Assembly: GCF_003570705.1 (NCBI RefSeq)
Contig: NZ_QWVT01000015.1
Location: 310,001 to 374,000, forward strand
DNA: 64,000 bases
Direction: 5' to 3'
Origin: Mesobacillus zeae
GTDB lineage: Bacteria > Bacillota > Bacilli > Bacillales > Cytobacillaceae
Of this stretch, positions 29,012 through 37,904 are shown piece by piece (the first letter of the stretch is position 1; every line of letters starts with the position of its first letter). The notes below the pieces were generated by a model. It saw only the letters and a list, made by a program, of their open reading frames with translations. It was not told the origin of the DNA and made no database searches. The position numbers were made by a program, and so were the translations under genes.

Positions 29012-31156
29012 TCAGAGTTTGCTGGCTTCAACTTTTCTTTCTTTTTCACTTACGATCTTTTGATATTTCCTGCTGACGGATGACTGGCTGATGCCAAGAG
29101 CCTTAGCTGCTCTTGTTGTCGTCTTGTACTGCTTCATCGCGAGCACAATCAGCTGCTCTTCCACTTGTTCAATGGCTTCCTGCAAAGGTACCACTCTTGT
29201 AATGACTGGTTTGTTCTTTTTGGAGTCATATCCTCCTGTCACAAACTGGCTTACCAGTTCAGCCGTAATCGCCTGGTCATCCGCGGAAACGACAAGCCTT
29301 TCAATGATGTTCTGCAGTTCACGGACATTTCCTGGCCATGAATAAAACTCCAGAACATTGATTGCATCAGGCGTTAAATGATAGTTTTTGTCGTATTTTT
29401 CGTTGAGCTGCTGGAGAAAATGGAAGGCCAGAACAGATATGTCCTCGACCCTTTCCCGCAGAGGAGGAATCTGGATTGGAATGACATTCAGCCGATAGTA
29501 CAGGTCTTCCCTGAAAGTGCCTTCCTCGACCATTTTCTCTAGCCGCTTGTTTGTGGCGGCAATGATTTGTACATTTACCTTAATTGGGATTGTGCTGCCA
29601 ATCGGCACTACTTCCTGTTCTTGCAGGACACGGAGGAGCTTGACTTGGAGGTGCATCGACATTTCACCGATTTCGTCGAGGAAAAGAATCCCGCCATCGG
29701 CTTGTGTGAAATATCCATCTTTACCGTTTTTGTCTGCCCCTGTAAAAGCACCCTTGGCGTAGCCGAATAATTCACTTTCAAGCAGGTTCTCAGGAATCGC
29801 ACCGCAATTGAGCTTTAGGAAAGGTTCCTCTGAACGCTTGCCCAGCTGGTGGATTGCTTGGGCGATAACTTCTTTGCCGACCCCTGATTCCCCGTACAGA
29901 AGGACCGTAGAGGAAAAATCGGCGATTTTGCGTGCTTGGCTGATGATTTTTTCCATCTTCGGGCTCGTATAAATCAGTTTTTTCAGGAAGCGGTCTTTGC
30001 TTTTGAAGTCATCAAGCTCCTTTTTGTACTGTTCCGTGATTCTGCGTATTTCATTTAGCTCCGTTTTTAGCCGGCTTGTTTCCGTAATGTCGCGGGAAGC
30101 AATAATAATCCTGTCTAGCTCATTTTTTTCATTGAATACCGGATTACCGACGGCCAGGATTTTCCGTCCGGTTTTTGTTTCCTGGACGACCGAAACTTTT
30201 TTCTGCTTTTCGAGAACGGCTTTGGTGACAGATGGAGTAAATAAACCTTGCTCCTCGAGGTCGATGACATTTTTGCCGAGAAGCTCTTTCAGGTCAACAT
30301 GCCAGAAATCCGGAATGATATTCTCGCTGTAGCGGATGAGCTCGCCTTTATGATTGACGACAAGAATTTCGTCATAAATACTTGAAAGAATGGCGTTTAA
30401 GTCTGTATTTAAACTTTTGATATGTTCAGTTTCCATTGCCATCTGCTCGACCATAGGAAGATCCTGGACGATAATCAGGATTCCTTCAGGCTCCTGTTCG
30501 AAGTTCATAATCGGGCTGTAGTCAACGAGGACGCTCGAATCGCCTGGAAATTCAAGATGATTCAATACAGTTTTCCCGTTCTTGAAGACCCCTTCAATAT
30601 GCTGTGTACTGAAAATATTGCCCGCATGTTCGTGAAGTACCTGCGGAGAGCTGGACTTAATCATTTTCAGTCCGGCATCATTGCAGTTAATGATTCTCCG
30701 GTCCCGGCCCACAACAAAAATCCCCATCGGGATAGAAGTCAGAATAATCTTTAGCAGATCGACACTTTGGTTTTCCTGTTTGAAAAGTTCGGCAAGCACA
30801 TCTTCTCTCAGTATGTATCCCTCGGGCTTATTTTGTGCAGATACCATCAGTACGAGCGGTTCACCGATAATCTGGAATAATAACGGAAGCGAAATTTGCT
30901 GGTCGGGCTCGCAGACTGCTGTCACCGGACGAGCATATTCCTCCAGCAATTTTTGTGGGACAGCTTTTTCACCATCACAGCGATGGTGAATATTACCCAG
31001 TTGGACATAACCCGACAACTCTCCGTTTTTCTCAAGAAAAATATAGGGTTCCTTTATATCACCGACAGAGATTGTCTGCTCCTCATCGAGCTGGTTAAGT
31101 GAAACAGTAACCACCGGCTTTATCTTCTCTTTCGCCATTGAAAGCATACTCTCCAT
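29012..31156 (-). CDS. Sigma-54-dependent activator with PAS domains
   Basis: A 714-residue enhancer-binding protein, probably the regulator of the surrounding putrescine/agmatine genes. An N-terminal part of about 140 residues with a CBS-like pattern is followed by two PAS-type domains (about 145-245 and 265-370). The AAA+ domain has Walker A GESGVGKE (about 422), the sigma-54 contact loop GAFTGA (about 469), Walker B LFLDEIGEM and the arginine-finger region FREDLYYRLNV. A Fis-type HTH (TRAAKALGISQSSVSRKY) ends the protein. The start at 31156 is the likeliest of several ATGs after AGGGGGGG; 31147 is possible. The inducer is not evident from sequence. Confidence 0.9.
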   Translation of the reverse strand: MESMLSMAKEKIKPVVTVSLNQLDEEQTISVGDIKEPYIFLEKNGELSGYVQLGNIHHRCDGEKAVPQKLLEEYARPVTAVCEPDQQISLPLLFQIIGEPLVLMVSAQNKPEGYILREDVLAELFKQENQSVDLLKIILTSIPMGIFVVGRDRRIINCNDAGLKMIKSSSPQVLHEHAGNIFSTQHIEGVFKNGKTVLNHLEFPGDSSVLVDYSPIMNFEQEPEGILIIVQDLPMVEQMAMETEHIKSLNTDLNAILSSIYDEILVVNHKGELIRYSENIIPDFWHVDLKELLGKNVIDLEEQGLFTPSVTKAVLEKQKKVSVVQETKTGRKILAVGNPVFNEKNELDRIIIASRDITETSRLKTELNEIRRITEQYKKELDDFKSKDRFLKKLIYTSPKMEKIISQARKIADFSSTVLLYGESGVGKEVIAQAIHQLGKRSEEPFLKLNCGAIPENLLESELFGYAKGAFTGADKNGKDGYFTQADGGILFLDEIGEMSMHLQVKLLRVLQEQEVVPIGSTIPIKVNVQIIAATNKRLEKMVEEGTFREDLYYRLNVIPIQIPPLRERVEDISVLAFHFLQQLNEKYDKNYHLTPDAINVLEFYSWPGNVRELQNIIERLVVSADDQAITAELVSQFVTGGYDSKKNKPVITRVVPLQEAIEQVEEQLIVLAMKQYKTTTRAAKALGISQSSVSRKYQKIVSEKERKVEASKL

Positions 31157-31459
31157 CCCCCCCTGAAAAAATGTTTTCTTCCATATTAACATTAAAAGAT
31201 GAATATTTTAACTATTTAAAAAATAGGGAGTGAAAATTGGGAATAACGAACTAATATATATAGTTGTTATAAAATTGTGCGGGGATGGAGGAGTTAATAA
31301 GGGTATTCCCATGTTATTTTGATTGATTTTCCCATGGTTGGATGTTTATTTCCACTTATTCGGAAGCATTTTCCCAGCTTTCGGCAGGATGGGAATTGGA
31401 GGTTTTTTATTAGTTTAGGTTTAATTTATTATGTGGGCGGGCTTGTTTTTGAAGTATTT
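31157..31459. other. Region upstream of the sigma-54 activator
   Basis: About 300 bp of AT-rich DNA. At 31268-31283 a half-site resembling the activator palindrome (AAAATTGTGC) is visible; 11 of 16 positions match the patD site, which may mean autoregulation or chance. No gene. Confidence 0.35.
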
Positions 31460-31639
31460 TTAATGTAAGCCGACAAGTTCATACATAAATACAGGTATGA
31501 AAATAAAGGTCAAAGTAACCCCTAATACTGTCTGATTATGGGTACTTTTATTGCTTTTTAGGTTCTTTAAAAAGGTTACAAGATTTAGAAACCAAAATGC
31601 ACCTATTATCGCTAGAACTAAGAAAACTATATAAAGAAT
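31460..31639 (-). CDS. Possible small two-helix membrane protein, start unclear
   Basis: A frame ending at TAA 31462-31460 encodes two clean hydrophobic helices (ILYIVFLVLAIIGAFWFL and VTLTFIFIPVFMYEL) separated by a polar KNLKSNKSTHNQ loop. It has no ATG, GTG or TTG in frame. AAGGGGG is spaced 9-11 bases from an ATT codon at 31639, which would be a rare start. Either an ATT start or a gene that lost its start codon. No family recognised. Confidence 0.35.
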   Translation of the reverse strand: MLYIVFLVLAIIGAFWFLNLVTFLKNLKSNKSTHNQTVLGVTLTFIFIPVFMYELVGLH

Positions 31640-31706
31640 AGTAAAGACTTCCCCCTTAATATAGAAAAATTTTTCATTTTTTGCATATCATAAGTTTAAT
31701 ATACAA

Positions 31707-31733
31707 AAAAAGAGACGGTTTCCCGCCTCCTTT
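31707..31733 (-). terminator. Terminator of the DUF3055 gene
   Basis: Minus strand GAGGCGG-GAAA-CCGTCTC stem followed by seven T, 22 bp after the stop. Confidence 0.65.
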
Positions 31734-31754
31734 TTCCTTTCCTTTTTGAACCGG

Positions 31755-32045
31755 TCAGTACTGCTCCACGTAGACTGATCCCTGAAGGGTCATGGAGAAG
31801 AATTCCTGGAATTCTCCAATGTCCTCTTGCTCGATCCCAAGCTGCGGCGCCCAGAATTGCTCGGAATAAATGTCCTCTGAACATAGGAGAACCATTTTTC
31901 CTGTTTGAATCGAGGTCACCATGGCTTTACCGTAGAAATGTTCGGAGTAAGCGATGATTAAATCATATCGGTGGCTTCCAGATAAGATGCAGAAATAGTG
32001 GCACAGCTGCTGTTCTTTTTTCTCGGAAATGATGTCAAGATGCAT
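31755..32045 (-). CDS. DUF3055-like protein
   Basis: A 96-residue soluble protein. The core SGSHRYDLIIAYSEHFYGKAMV followed by an acidic helix (IEQEDIGEFQEFF) resembles the DUF3055 family of Bacillaceae. Function unknown. GGAGG lies 7 bases before ATG 32045. It follows glutamate dehydrogenase by 18 bp and shares its transcript up to the terminator at 31707. Confidence 0.65.
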   Translation of the reverse strand: MHLDIISEKKEQQLCHYFCILSGSHRYDLIIAYSEHFYGKAMVTSIQTGKMVLLCSEDIYSEQFWAPQLGIEQEDIGEFQEFFSMTLQGSVYVEQY

Positions 32046-32062
32046 TCGTGTTCCTCCCTTAT

Positions 32063-33355
32063 TTAAAATTTGATCCATCCCCTGAGGCGACATGTTTCAG
32101 CAAGCTTTTGCACGCCTTCTATATAGGCAGCGAGCTTCATGTTGACGTTGAATCTTTTTGCTGTGCTTGCGACCTTTTCAAAGCTTTCGGCCATTTTTTC
32201 CTTCAGCCGTTCATCAACCATATTTGCCGTCCAATAATAGCCCTGGTTGTTCTGGCACCACTCGAAGTAGGAAACGATCACACCGCCGGAATTAGCCAGA
32301 ATATCCGGTACGACTGAGATGTTCCGGTCTTCTAAAATTCGCAGTGCCTCTTTCGTTGTTGGTCCATTGGCAGCCTCGATCACAATCCGGCAATTGAGTC
32401 TCGTTGCATTATCTTTATGAATGACAGAGCTAATCGCGGCTGGTATGAGGACGTCACACTCTTTCTCAAGAAGTTCCTGGTTGGAAATAGAGTTTTGGAA
32501 ACGGTTTGTAACAATTCCGAACGAATCCCTGTTTTCGAGTAGATATGGGATATCCAAGCCGTTTTCATCGTACAATCCGCCCAGGACATCGGAAATTCCC
32601 ACAACCTTCGCGCCCAGTTCATACAGGTACTGGGCAAGATAACTGCCGACATTTCCAAATCCCTGAATGATGATACGCATACCTTCTACAGGAATATTTT
32701 CCTTCTCGCTAACAGTCTGCAAAGTATAAAGCACACCCTTTGAAGTGGCTGTTTCCCTTCCAGCAGAACCGCCGAGCGCCACCGGCTTTCCGGTAATAAA
32801 TCCTGGTGAGTCAAACTCTCTGATGTGATCATATTCATCAAGCATCCAGGCCATCACCTGCGAGTTTGTATACATATCCGGTGCAGGGATATCTTTCGTA
32901 GGGCCGACAAGCTGACTGACAGCCCTTACATATCCACGGCTGAGCTTTTCGAGTTCATCCATGCTCATATGACGAGGATCACAAATAATTCCGCCTTTCG
33001 CCCCTCCATATGGCAAACCTGTGATACCGCACTTTAAACTCATCCAGCCAGCCAATGCTTTCACTTCATCCGAAGTAACATCAGGATGGAATCGAATACC
33101 GCCTTTTGTCGGCCCGGGAGCGTCATTGTGCTGTGCCCTGAATCCCTGGAATATTTTTGTTTCCCCGTTGTCCATTTTAACAGGAATGCTTACTTCAAGG
33201 AATCTCATTGGCCTCTTCAGCAGTTCGTACACATGCGGGGGATAATTTAATACAGAAAGCGCTTCCTCCAAAATGTCTTGGAATTCTTTTAACGGTTCAT
33301 CATAGGCAATGATTGGCTCTTTCTTGGAAGTAGCTCCTAATGATTCGGTTGACAT
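32063..33355 (-). CDS. rocG: NAD-specific glutamate dehydrogenase
   Basis: Oxidative deamination of glutamate to 2-oxoglutarate. The 430-residue protein has the Glu-dehydrogenase signature LPYGGAKGGI with its catalytic Lys (about 109-118), PAPDMYT, and the Rossmann motif GFGNVGSYLAQYL. It is similar to both RocG and GudB of B. subtilis. The sigma-54 promoter and palindromic activator site upstream favour the catabolic RocG role. Here the regulator is probably the neighbouring PAS activator rather than RocR. It would recycle glutamate produced by PatA and GabT. Confidence 0.92.
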   Translation of the reverse strand: MSTESLGATSKKEPIIAYDEPLKEFQDILEEALSVLNYPPHVYELLKRPMRFLEVSIPVKMDNGETKIFQGFRAQHNDAPGPTKGGIRFHPDVTSDEVKALAGWMSLKCGITGLPYGGAKGGIICDPRHMSMDELEKLSRGYVRAVSQLVGPTKDIPAPDMYTNSQVMAWMLDEYDHIREFDSPGFITGKPVALGGSAGRETATSKGVLYTLQTVSEKENIPVEGMRIIIQGFGNVGSYLAQYLYELGAKVVGISDVLGGLYDENGLDIPYLLENRDSFGIVTNRFQNSISNQELLEKECDVLIPAAISSVIHKDNATRLNCRIVIEAANGPTTKEALRILEDRNISVVPDILANSGGVIVSYFEWCQNNQGYYWTANMVDERLKEKMAESFEKVASTAKRFNVNMKLAAYIEGVQKLAETCRLRGWIKF

Positions 33356-33390
33356 GTTAACACCTCTATTTTTTTGATTTACTAACTATA

Positions 33391-33408
33391 TGGCAATTTT
33401 CATGCCAA
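33391..33408 (-). promoter_or_regulatory. Sigma-54 promoter of glutamate dehydrogenase
   Basis: Minus strand TTGGCATG-AAAA-TTGCC, with GG and GC separated by 10 bases. It is about 36 bp upstream of the start codon. The following ATATAGTTAG resembles the ATTTAGTTAG after the puuP promoter. Confidence 0.88.
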
Positions 33409-33478
33409 CCTGAAAAAGCGTGATATTACCGGTGGTTTTATCATGTTCTTGTCTATTTTTATGAATGGGTGAATGGAT

Positions 33479-33494
33479 TATGCCATTGTGCATG
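33479..33494. promoter_or_regulatory. Palindromic upstream activator site of glutamate dehydrogenase
   Basis: TATGCCATTGTGCATG, 14 of 16 identical to the patD site. It is centred about 93 bp upstream of the -12 element, between the puuP terminator and the rocG promoter. Confidence 0.75.
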
Positions 33495-33518
33495 GACTTA
33501 ATTTTTCAAGGAAAAAGA

Positions 33519-33550
33519 AAAACGCATCCATTTTTTTATGGATACGTTTC
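33519..33550 (-). terminator. Terminator of puuP
   Basis: AAACGTATCCAT / ATGGATGCGTTT arms with a T/A loop and a T-rich tail on the minus strand, 10 bp after the stop. Confidence 0.85.
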
Positions 33551-33559
33551 GTCTCTAAA

Positions 33560-34906
33560 TCAGATCTGTACCTCTTCACTTTGATACTGAGGAGGTGCAG
33601 TCTTAAATGCCTTGGTGAGGTACAGAAGATAAATAAAGCCTGCTGAAAACCAGGAAATACCCATGATGAGTGAACTCCATTCAAGGTTAATCCACAGGAT
33701 CCCGACAGATGCAGCACCGAGCAGCGGCATGACAAGATAATTAAAGAACCCTTTCGGTGTCCGATGCTGCTTTTTCTTGATAACAAAGTAACTGATGACG
33801 GATAGATTGACAAATGTGAAGGCCATCAAAGCACCAAAATTAATGAGTGATGTGGCAGTAACGAGATCAAAGAACCAGGCCGAAAGCGAAATGACCCCGA
33901 CGAAAACTACGTTGAAAGCAGGTGTCTTCCACTTTGGGTGGATAAAACCAAACCACTTTTCCGGGAAAACCTTATCCCTTCCCATAACATAGAGAAGCCT
34001 GGAAACGCTTGCGTGCGATGCAAGTGCAGATGCCAATGTATTAATGAAAGTAGTCATCAGGAATATGGACTGAAACAGCTTTCCGCCTACATACAATGCA
34101 ATTTCAGGCAAAGCTGCATCCGGATTGTTGAAGCGGGAATTATCCGGGAAGTACGACTGAATGAAGAAGGATGTTGTGATGAAAATGACGCCTCCCCAAA
34201 GTGCTGTATACATAATGGCTTTAGGGATCGTTTTTTCCGGATTCGGCGTTTCTTCCGATAAGGTTGTGACCGCGTCAAAGCCGAGAAAGGAAAAACATAG
34301 GATCGTCGCACCGGTAATCAATACGGAAACATTCATTCCCTGCTCAAAGAATGGCTGTAGCGAGAATCCGCTGGCTGTTCCCTCTCCACCCTGGAGTCCC
34401 CTGATAACGAGGAAAATAAAGACTGCCATGATGGCCAACTGGATCAGTACGAACAGCAAATTGAAATTAGCCAGAACATTGACACTCCGTAAATTTAATA
34501 AGGTTACGATTCCAACAAACACAATAACCCAAATCCAGTCCGGTACTGTAGGAAAAAGAGCATTCAGGTATAATTTTGTCAAAAGGGCATTGACCATTGG
34601 CAAAAATAAGTAATCTAGCAAAGAAGACCATCCTACCAGAAAGCCGAGATGACCGTTTATTGCCTTTTGAGTGTAAGTATAGGCGGAGCCTGCTTCTGGA
34701 AAGACTTTGACAAGCTTTCCGTAGCTGGCCGCCGTAAACAACATCCCTACCAAGGCAATGATATAGGCCATTGGAACATGGCCTTTCGTTTCGCCGGATA
34801 CAATCCCAAATGTATCAAAAACCACCATTGGCGTCATATATGCAAGTCCCATGATGACAACCTGCCAAAGCTTTAGCGACCTTTTCAGCCGGACTTCATT
34901 TTCCAT
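33560..34906 (-). CDS. puuP: Putrescine importer (PuuP-type APC permease)
   Basis: A 448-residue, 12-helix APC transporter that closely follows E. coli PuuP. It begins [19 protein letters not shown], then [55 protein letters not shown], and [20 protein letters not shown]. PuuP imports putrescine with protons. It is divergent from agmatinase across a 372-bp region with two sigma-54 promoters and one shared palindrome, so both genes should be induced together. Confidence 0.9.
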   Translation of the reverse strand: MENEVRLKRSLKLWQVVIMGLAYMTPMVVFDTFGIVSGETKGHVPMAYIIALVGMLFTAASYGKLVKVFPEAGSAYTYTQKAINGHLGFLVGWSSLLDYLFLPMVNALLTKLYLNALFPTVPDWIWVIVFVGIVTLLNLRSVNVLANFNLLFVLIQLAIMAVFIFLVIRGLQGGEGTASGFSLQPFFEQGMNVSVLITGATILCFSFLGFDAVTTLSEETPNPEKTIPKAIMYTALWGGVIFITTSFFIQSYFPDNSRFNNPDAALPEIALYVGGKLFQSIFLMTTFINTLASALASHASVSRLLYVMGRDKVFPEKWFGFIHPKWKTPAFNVVFVGVISLSAWFFDLVTATSLINFGALMAFTFVNLSVISYFVIKKKQHRTPKGFFNYLVMPLLGAASVGILWINLEWSSLIMGISWFSAGFIYLLYLTKAFKTAPPQYQSEEVQI

Positions 34907-35017
34907 CTATCATTCCTCCTTGTTTCGTGTAAAACGCTTACAAATTACTGACCCCTGTTTGCTGCAAAATAAAAACCCCATCCCCCTCTTTGTTTTTAGA
35001 AAATTCAGTCTAACTAA

Positions 35018-35036
35018 ATTGCAATTTCCATGCCAG
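35018..35036 (-). promoter_or_regulatory. Sigma-54 promoter of puuP
   Basis: Minus strand CTGGCATG-GAAA-TTGCA, GG and GC 10 bases apart. It is about 115 bp upstream of the puuP start, leaving a long leader. Confidence 0.88.
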
Positions 35037-35130
35037 ATTACATAATTCTCGTTATTTTTTACGTTTGGCTTTACAAACCGGGTTGTCAGGTTTCACCTTT
35101 GAAAAGAATTGTCGAAAATAACGCCAGACC

Positions 35131-35146
35131 TATTCACTGGTGAATA
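35131..35146. promoter_or_regulatory. Shared palindromic activator site between puuP and speB
   Basis: TATTCACTGGTGAATA has perfect 7-bp arms (TATTCAC / GTGAATA). It lies about 117 bp from the puuP -12 and about 92 bp from the speB -12, between the divergent promoters. 12 of 16 positions match the patD site. Confidence 0.75.
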
Positions 35147-35215
35147 AGATATTCGAGTTTTCATAATTTTTAATAAAAAAAGTGAGGAGCCAGTGATAAT
35201 AAAAGGGATCACACT

Positions 35216-35233
35216 TTGGCACAATTATTGCAA
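35216..35233 (+). promoter_or_regulatory. Sigma-54 promoter of speB
   Basis: TTGGCACA-ATTA-TTGCA with GG (35218-35219) and GC (35230-35231) 10 bases apart, 46 bp upstream of the agmatinase start. Confidence 0.92.
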
Positions 35234-35278
35234 ATTTTTATATGTGAATATTTTTAGCGGAACAGGAGGAAATAGATC

Positions 35279-36238
35279 ATGCAATATCCATTATCACCAG
35301 ATGTAAAACCGGAGTTTTGCACGACAGGTACCTTCATGAGGCTGCCTTCTTCCAGGGAGGACGCACGCCTTGCCATTATTGGCCTGCCGTTTGATACTGC
35401 AGCGTCTTTCCGTGTCGGTGCACGTTTTGCTCCGCAGGCGATCCGCCAGGCTTCTATGACTCTGTTTCCGTACCATCCAAGTCATAAGGTATTTCCGTTT
35501 GAGGATTGCAAGGCAATTGATGTAGGGGATGTGAGCGTAATTCCTCATAATATCCATCGAAGCTACGAGCTGATAGAAGAGGCCATTAACGCCCTGATGC
35601 AAAGTGGCATTACGCCGATCGGGCTTGGCGGCGACCATTCTGTAACGCTCGCGAATTTACGCGCTGCCGCCAAAATGCATGGTCCAGTTGCATTGATCCA
35701 TTTTGATTCGCATACAGATACCTGGGATTCTTATTATGGAGAAAAGTACTGGCATGGCTCACCATTTATCCGCGCATTCGAGGAGAATCTAGTTCAGCCG
35801 GATAAAGTATTCCAGATTGGAATTCGAGGCACACTTAACCATCCTGGGGACCTGGAGGGAAGCACGGACCTTGGATTTCGTGTCATTACTACCCCTGAAT
35901 TGATGGAGCGTGGTTTCGATCAGGTTCTGGCAGAGATGAGAGCCGCAATTGGAGATACTCCCTGTTTCCTCAGCTTTGATATCGACTTTGTCGATCCGTC
36001 CTGCGCGCCGGGAACAGGAACCCCGGAGATCGGTGGTCCGAATAGTTATGAGACATTGCGGATGATCCGGTCGCTGACGGATTTTAATTTCATAGGTTTC
36101 GACCTTGTTGAAGTGCTTCCGCCCTATGATCCAACCCAAATCACCTCCCTGCTCGCAGCGACAATCACGCACGAATTCGCAAGCCTAGCCGCACTAAGGC
36201 TGCAGCAGTCACAAACTAAAGCACTAAAGCGTGCCTGA
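35279..36238 (+). CDS. speB: Agmatinase (ureohydrolase family)
   Basis: Hydrolyses agmatine to putrescine and urea with two Mn ions. The 319-residue protein has all three ureohydrolase motifs: GGDHSVT (about 120), HFDSHTDTWDS (about 145-155) and SFDIDFVDPSCAPGTGTPE (about 231-249). The metal ligands His/Asp are all present. CAPGTGTPE points to agmatinase/guanidinobutyrase rather than arginase. AGGAGG lies 7 bases before ATG. The last codons and the stop are supplied by a dispersed repeat (see 36225). Guanidinobutyrase activity, giving GABA directly, is an alternative that would also fit the regulon. Confidence 0.9.
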   Translation: MQYPLSPDVKPEFCTTGTFMRLPSSREDARLAIIGLPFDTAASFRVGARFAPQAIRQASMTLFPYHPSHKVFPFEDCKAIDVGDVSVIPHNIHRSYELIEEAINALMQSGITPIGLGGDHSVTLANLRAAAKMHGPVALIHFDSHTDTWDSYYGEKYWHGSPFIRAFEENLVQPDKVFQIGIRGTLNHPGDLEGSTDLGFRVITTPELMERGFDQVLAEMRAAIGDTPCFLSFDIDFVDPSCAPGTGTPEIGGPNSYETLRMIRSLTDFNFIGFDLVEVLPPYDPTQITSLLAATITHEFASLAALRLQQSQTKALKRA

Positions 36239-36297
36239 CCCCCAGTGAGGTGAAGAGATAAAGTGTTAAAGCGTGCCTGACCCCCAGTGAGGTGAAG
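36225..36297. repeat. Tandem copies of the GTGCCTGACCCCC dispersed repeat
   Basis: Two identical 31-bp units (36225-36255 and 36267-36297), each starting TAAAGCGTGCCTGACCCCCA and ending GAGGTGAAG, 42 bp apart. The first overlaps the speB 3' end. Inverted relatives occur at 57010-57045 and 57705-57738. Short repeats containing TGCCTGACCCC are common in Bacillaceae genomes. Confidence 0.8.
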
Positions 36298-36315
36298 TGT
36301 TAAAGTTTTAGAGAA

Positions 36316-36337
36316 AAAGGGGCCCGCGGGCCCCTTT
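36316..36337 (+). terminator. Terminator after speB
   Basis: AAAGGGGCCC-GC-GGGCCCCTTT, a perfect 10-bp stem, 80 bp after speB beyond the repeats. Confidence 0.75.
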
Positions 36338-36890
36338 GGCATTCGAGAAACATAACTAACAAAACTCAAGTGTGCTTTATTCAGATATAGACAGGACTGT
36401 TTTGATTATTTACAGGAAATACGAATCCATCTACATGTATTTGAAAATGCTTTACTGCAATTGTTGATAGAACGGCCTTTACCGTAGATAGCACGCATTA
36501 CAAAGCAAATTTCATCTTAAAATGTATTCGTGGAATCGGTCACAGGTCTCAACTGTAAGACGATTTGTTGATTAAGAGGATTAATGTGTATTTTCCTCCT
36601 TAATACTAAAGAAAAATGACCTCATTTCCTCAAAAAGCTAGCTGGGTTTTTCAAAAACAAGAAATCACCTTCTCCATGCTAAAAGCTAGGCACTGTCGAT
36701 TTCTTTTGCTTAATCTTAATCTCAAAACTAATTCCTTAAGAAGGAGTCGATTAATATTCAGAATTTTACATAAACTTGTCGTTTCCTGCGCTTTCCCGAG
36801 AAATAATCCCTTGCTCCACTCAAAAAAACTGGTCCAGCGCAACTTGCCGAAACAGCAATCTCATAAAGTGTACTTCTGTTATAATTTTGT
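36338..36890. other. Intergenic region between speB and ykfD
   Basis: About 550 bp between convergent genes. Open frames exist on both strands but lack ribosome sites and coding character. I see no RNA gene. Confidence 0.45.
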
Positions 36891-37904
36891 CTACCGCCAC
36901 CCTGCAAGCTGCGGTTTTGCCTTGTCCCCCGGCTGCTCCGAATTGTAGAGATGGCAGGCGGCATAGTGTTTTTCCTCAACTTCCTGCCACACGGGCTTTT
37001 CCGTTGCGCAAATGTCCATTTCAAATGGGCAGCGCGTCCTGAAGACACATCCTGAGGGCGGGGTGATCGGACTTGGCAATTCACCCTTAAGGATAATGCG
37101 CTCTCTCCGGTCTTCGACATCTGGGTCTGGGATTGGAATGGCCGACAGTAATGCCTGTGTATATGGGTGAAGAGGTTTTTTATACAGCTCCCAGCTGTTG
37201 GATAGCTCGACGATGTGCCCTAGATACATGACAGCGATTCTGTCGCTGATTTGCTTGACCATACTTAGATCGTGAGCGATAAACAGATAGGTCAGCATCT
37301 TTTCTTTTTGCAGGCGTTTCAAAAGATTGACAACCTGGGCCTGGACGGAAACGTCAAGTGCGGAAATTGGCTCGTCCGCAATAATAAATTCAGGGTCGAG
37401 TGCCAGTGCACGGGCAATGCCGATCCGTTGTCGCTGGCCGCCGCTGAATTCATGCGGATACCTGTTCGCATGCTCCCTGTTCAGGCCGACATCCTCAAGG
37501 AGCTGGTAGACTCTTTCAAGCCGAGCCCGCTTGCCTGAGTGAAGGTTATGGACTTCCATCGGTTCAAGAATAATCTCTTTGACGGTCGAACGCGGGTTCA
37601 ATGAAGCATAAGGATCCTGGAAAATCATTTGCATTTTCCGATAAAAAGCAAAGGTTTCCTTTTCATTCATCCCATGCACATCATCTCCGTCATAGGAAAC
37701 CGAACCATCCGTACGGTCATAAAGGCCGATAATGGTCCTCCCTGCAGTTGACTTCCCGCAGCCTGATTCTCCCACAAGGCCGAACGTTTCCCCCTTGAAA
37801 ATCTGAATTGAAATCCCATCGACCGCTTTTAACACTTCACCTTTCTCGAGGAAAAAATGCTTTTTTAGATTCTCCACTTCTAGTAAAACTTGTTTTCCCA
37901 TCAT
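36891..37904 (-). CDS. ykfD: Oligopeptide ABC transporter ATPase (YkfD / OppF type)
   Basis: A 337-residue ATPase with Walker A GESGCGKS, Q-loop MIFQDPYASLNPR, signature FSGGQRQRIGIARAL, Walker B FIIADEPISALD, and the C-terminal OppF-type Cys-rich segment GCVFRTRCPFEMDIC. That segment binds an iron-sulphur cluster in some DppD/F proteins. ATG at 37904 overlaps the ykfC stop as ATGA; a second ATG at 37901 is better spaced from GGAGG. Last gene of the dpp-ykf cluster; pairs with DppBC or DppD. Confidence 0.9.
   Translation of the reverse strand: MMGKQVLLEVENLKKHFFLEKGEVLKAVDGISIQIFKGETFGLVGESGCGKSTAGRTIIGLYDRTDGSVSYDGDDVHGMNEKETFAFYRKMQMIFQDPYASLNPRSTVKEIILEPMEVHNLHSGKRARLERVYQLLEDVGLNREHANRYPHEFSGGQRQRIGIARALALDPEFIIADEPISALDVSVQAQVVNLLKRLQKEKMLTYLFIAHDLSMVKQISDRIAVMYLGHIVELSNSWELYKKPLHPYTQALLSAIPIPDPDVEDRRERIILKGELPSPITPPSGCVFRTRCPFEMDICATEKPVWQEVEEKHYAACHLYNSEQPGDKAKPQLAGWR

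Noticed and set aside
36225-36297. CRISPR-like array after speB
   Set aside because: Only two units 42 bp apart, with an 11-bp interval, no cas genes, and the core recurs as dispersed single copies.
36616-36948. 110-codon plus-strand frame between speB and ykfD
   Set aside because: No ribosome site, basic low-complexity translation, and it runs antisense into ykfD.
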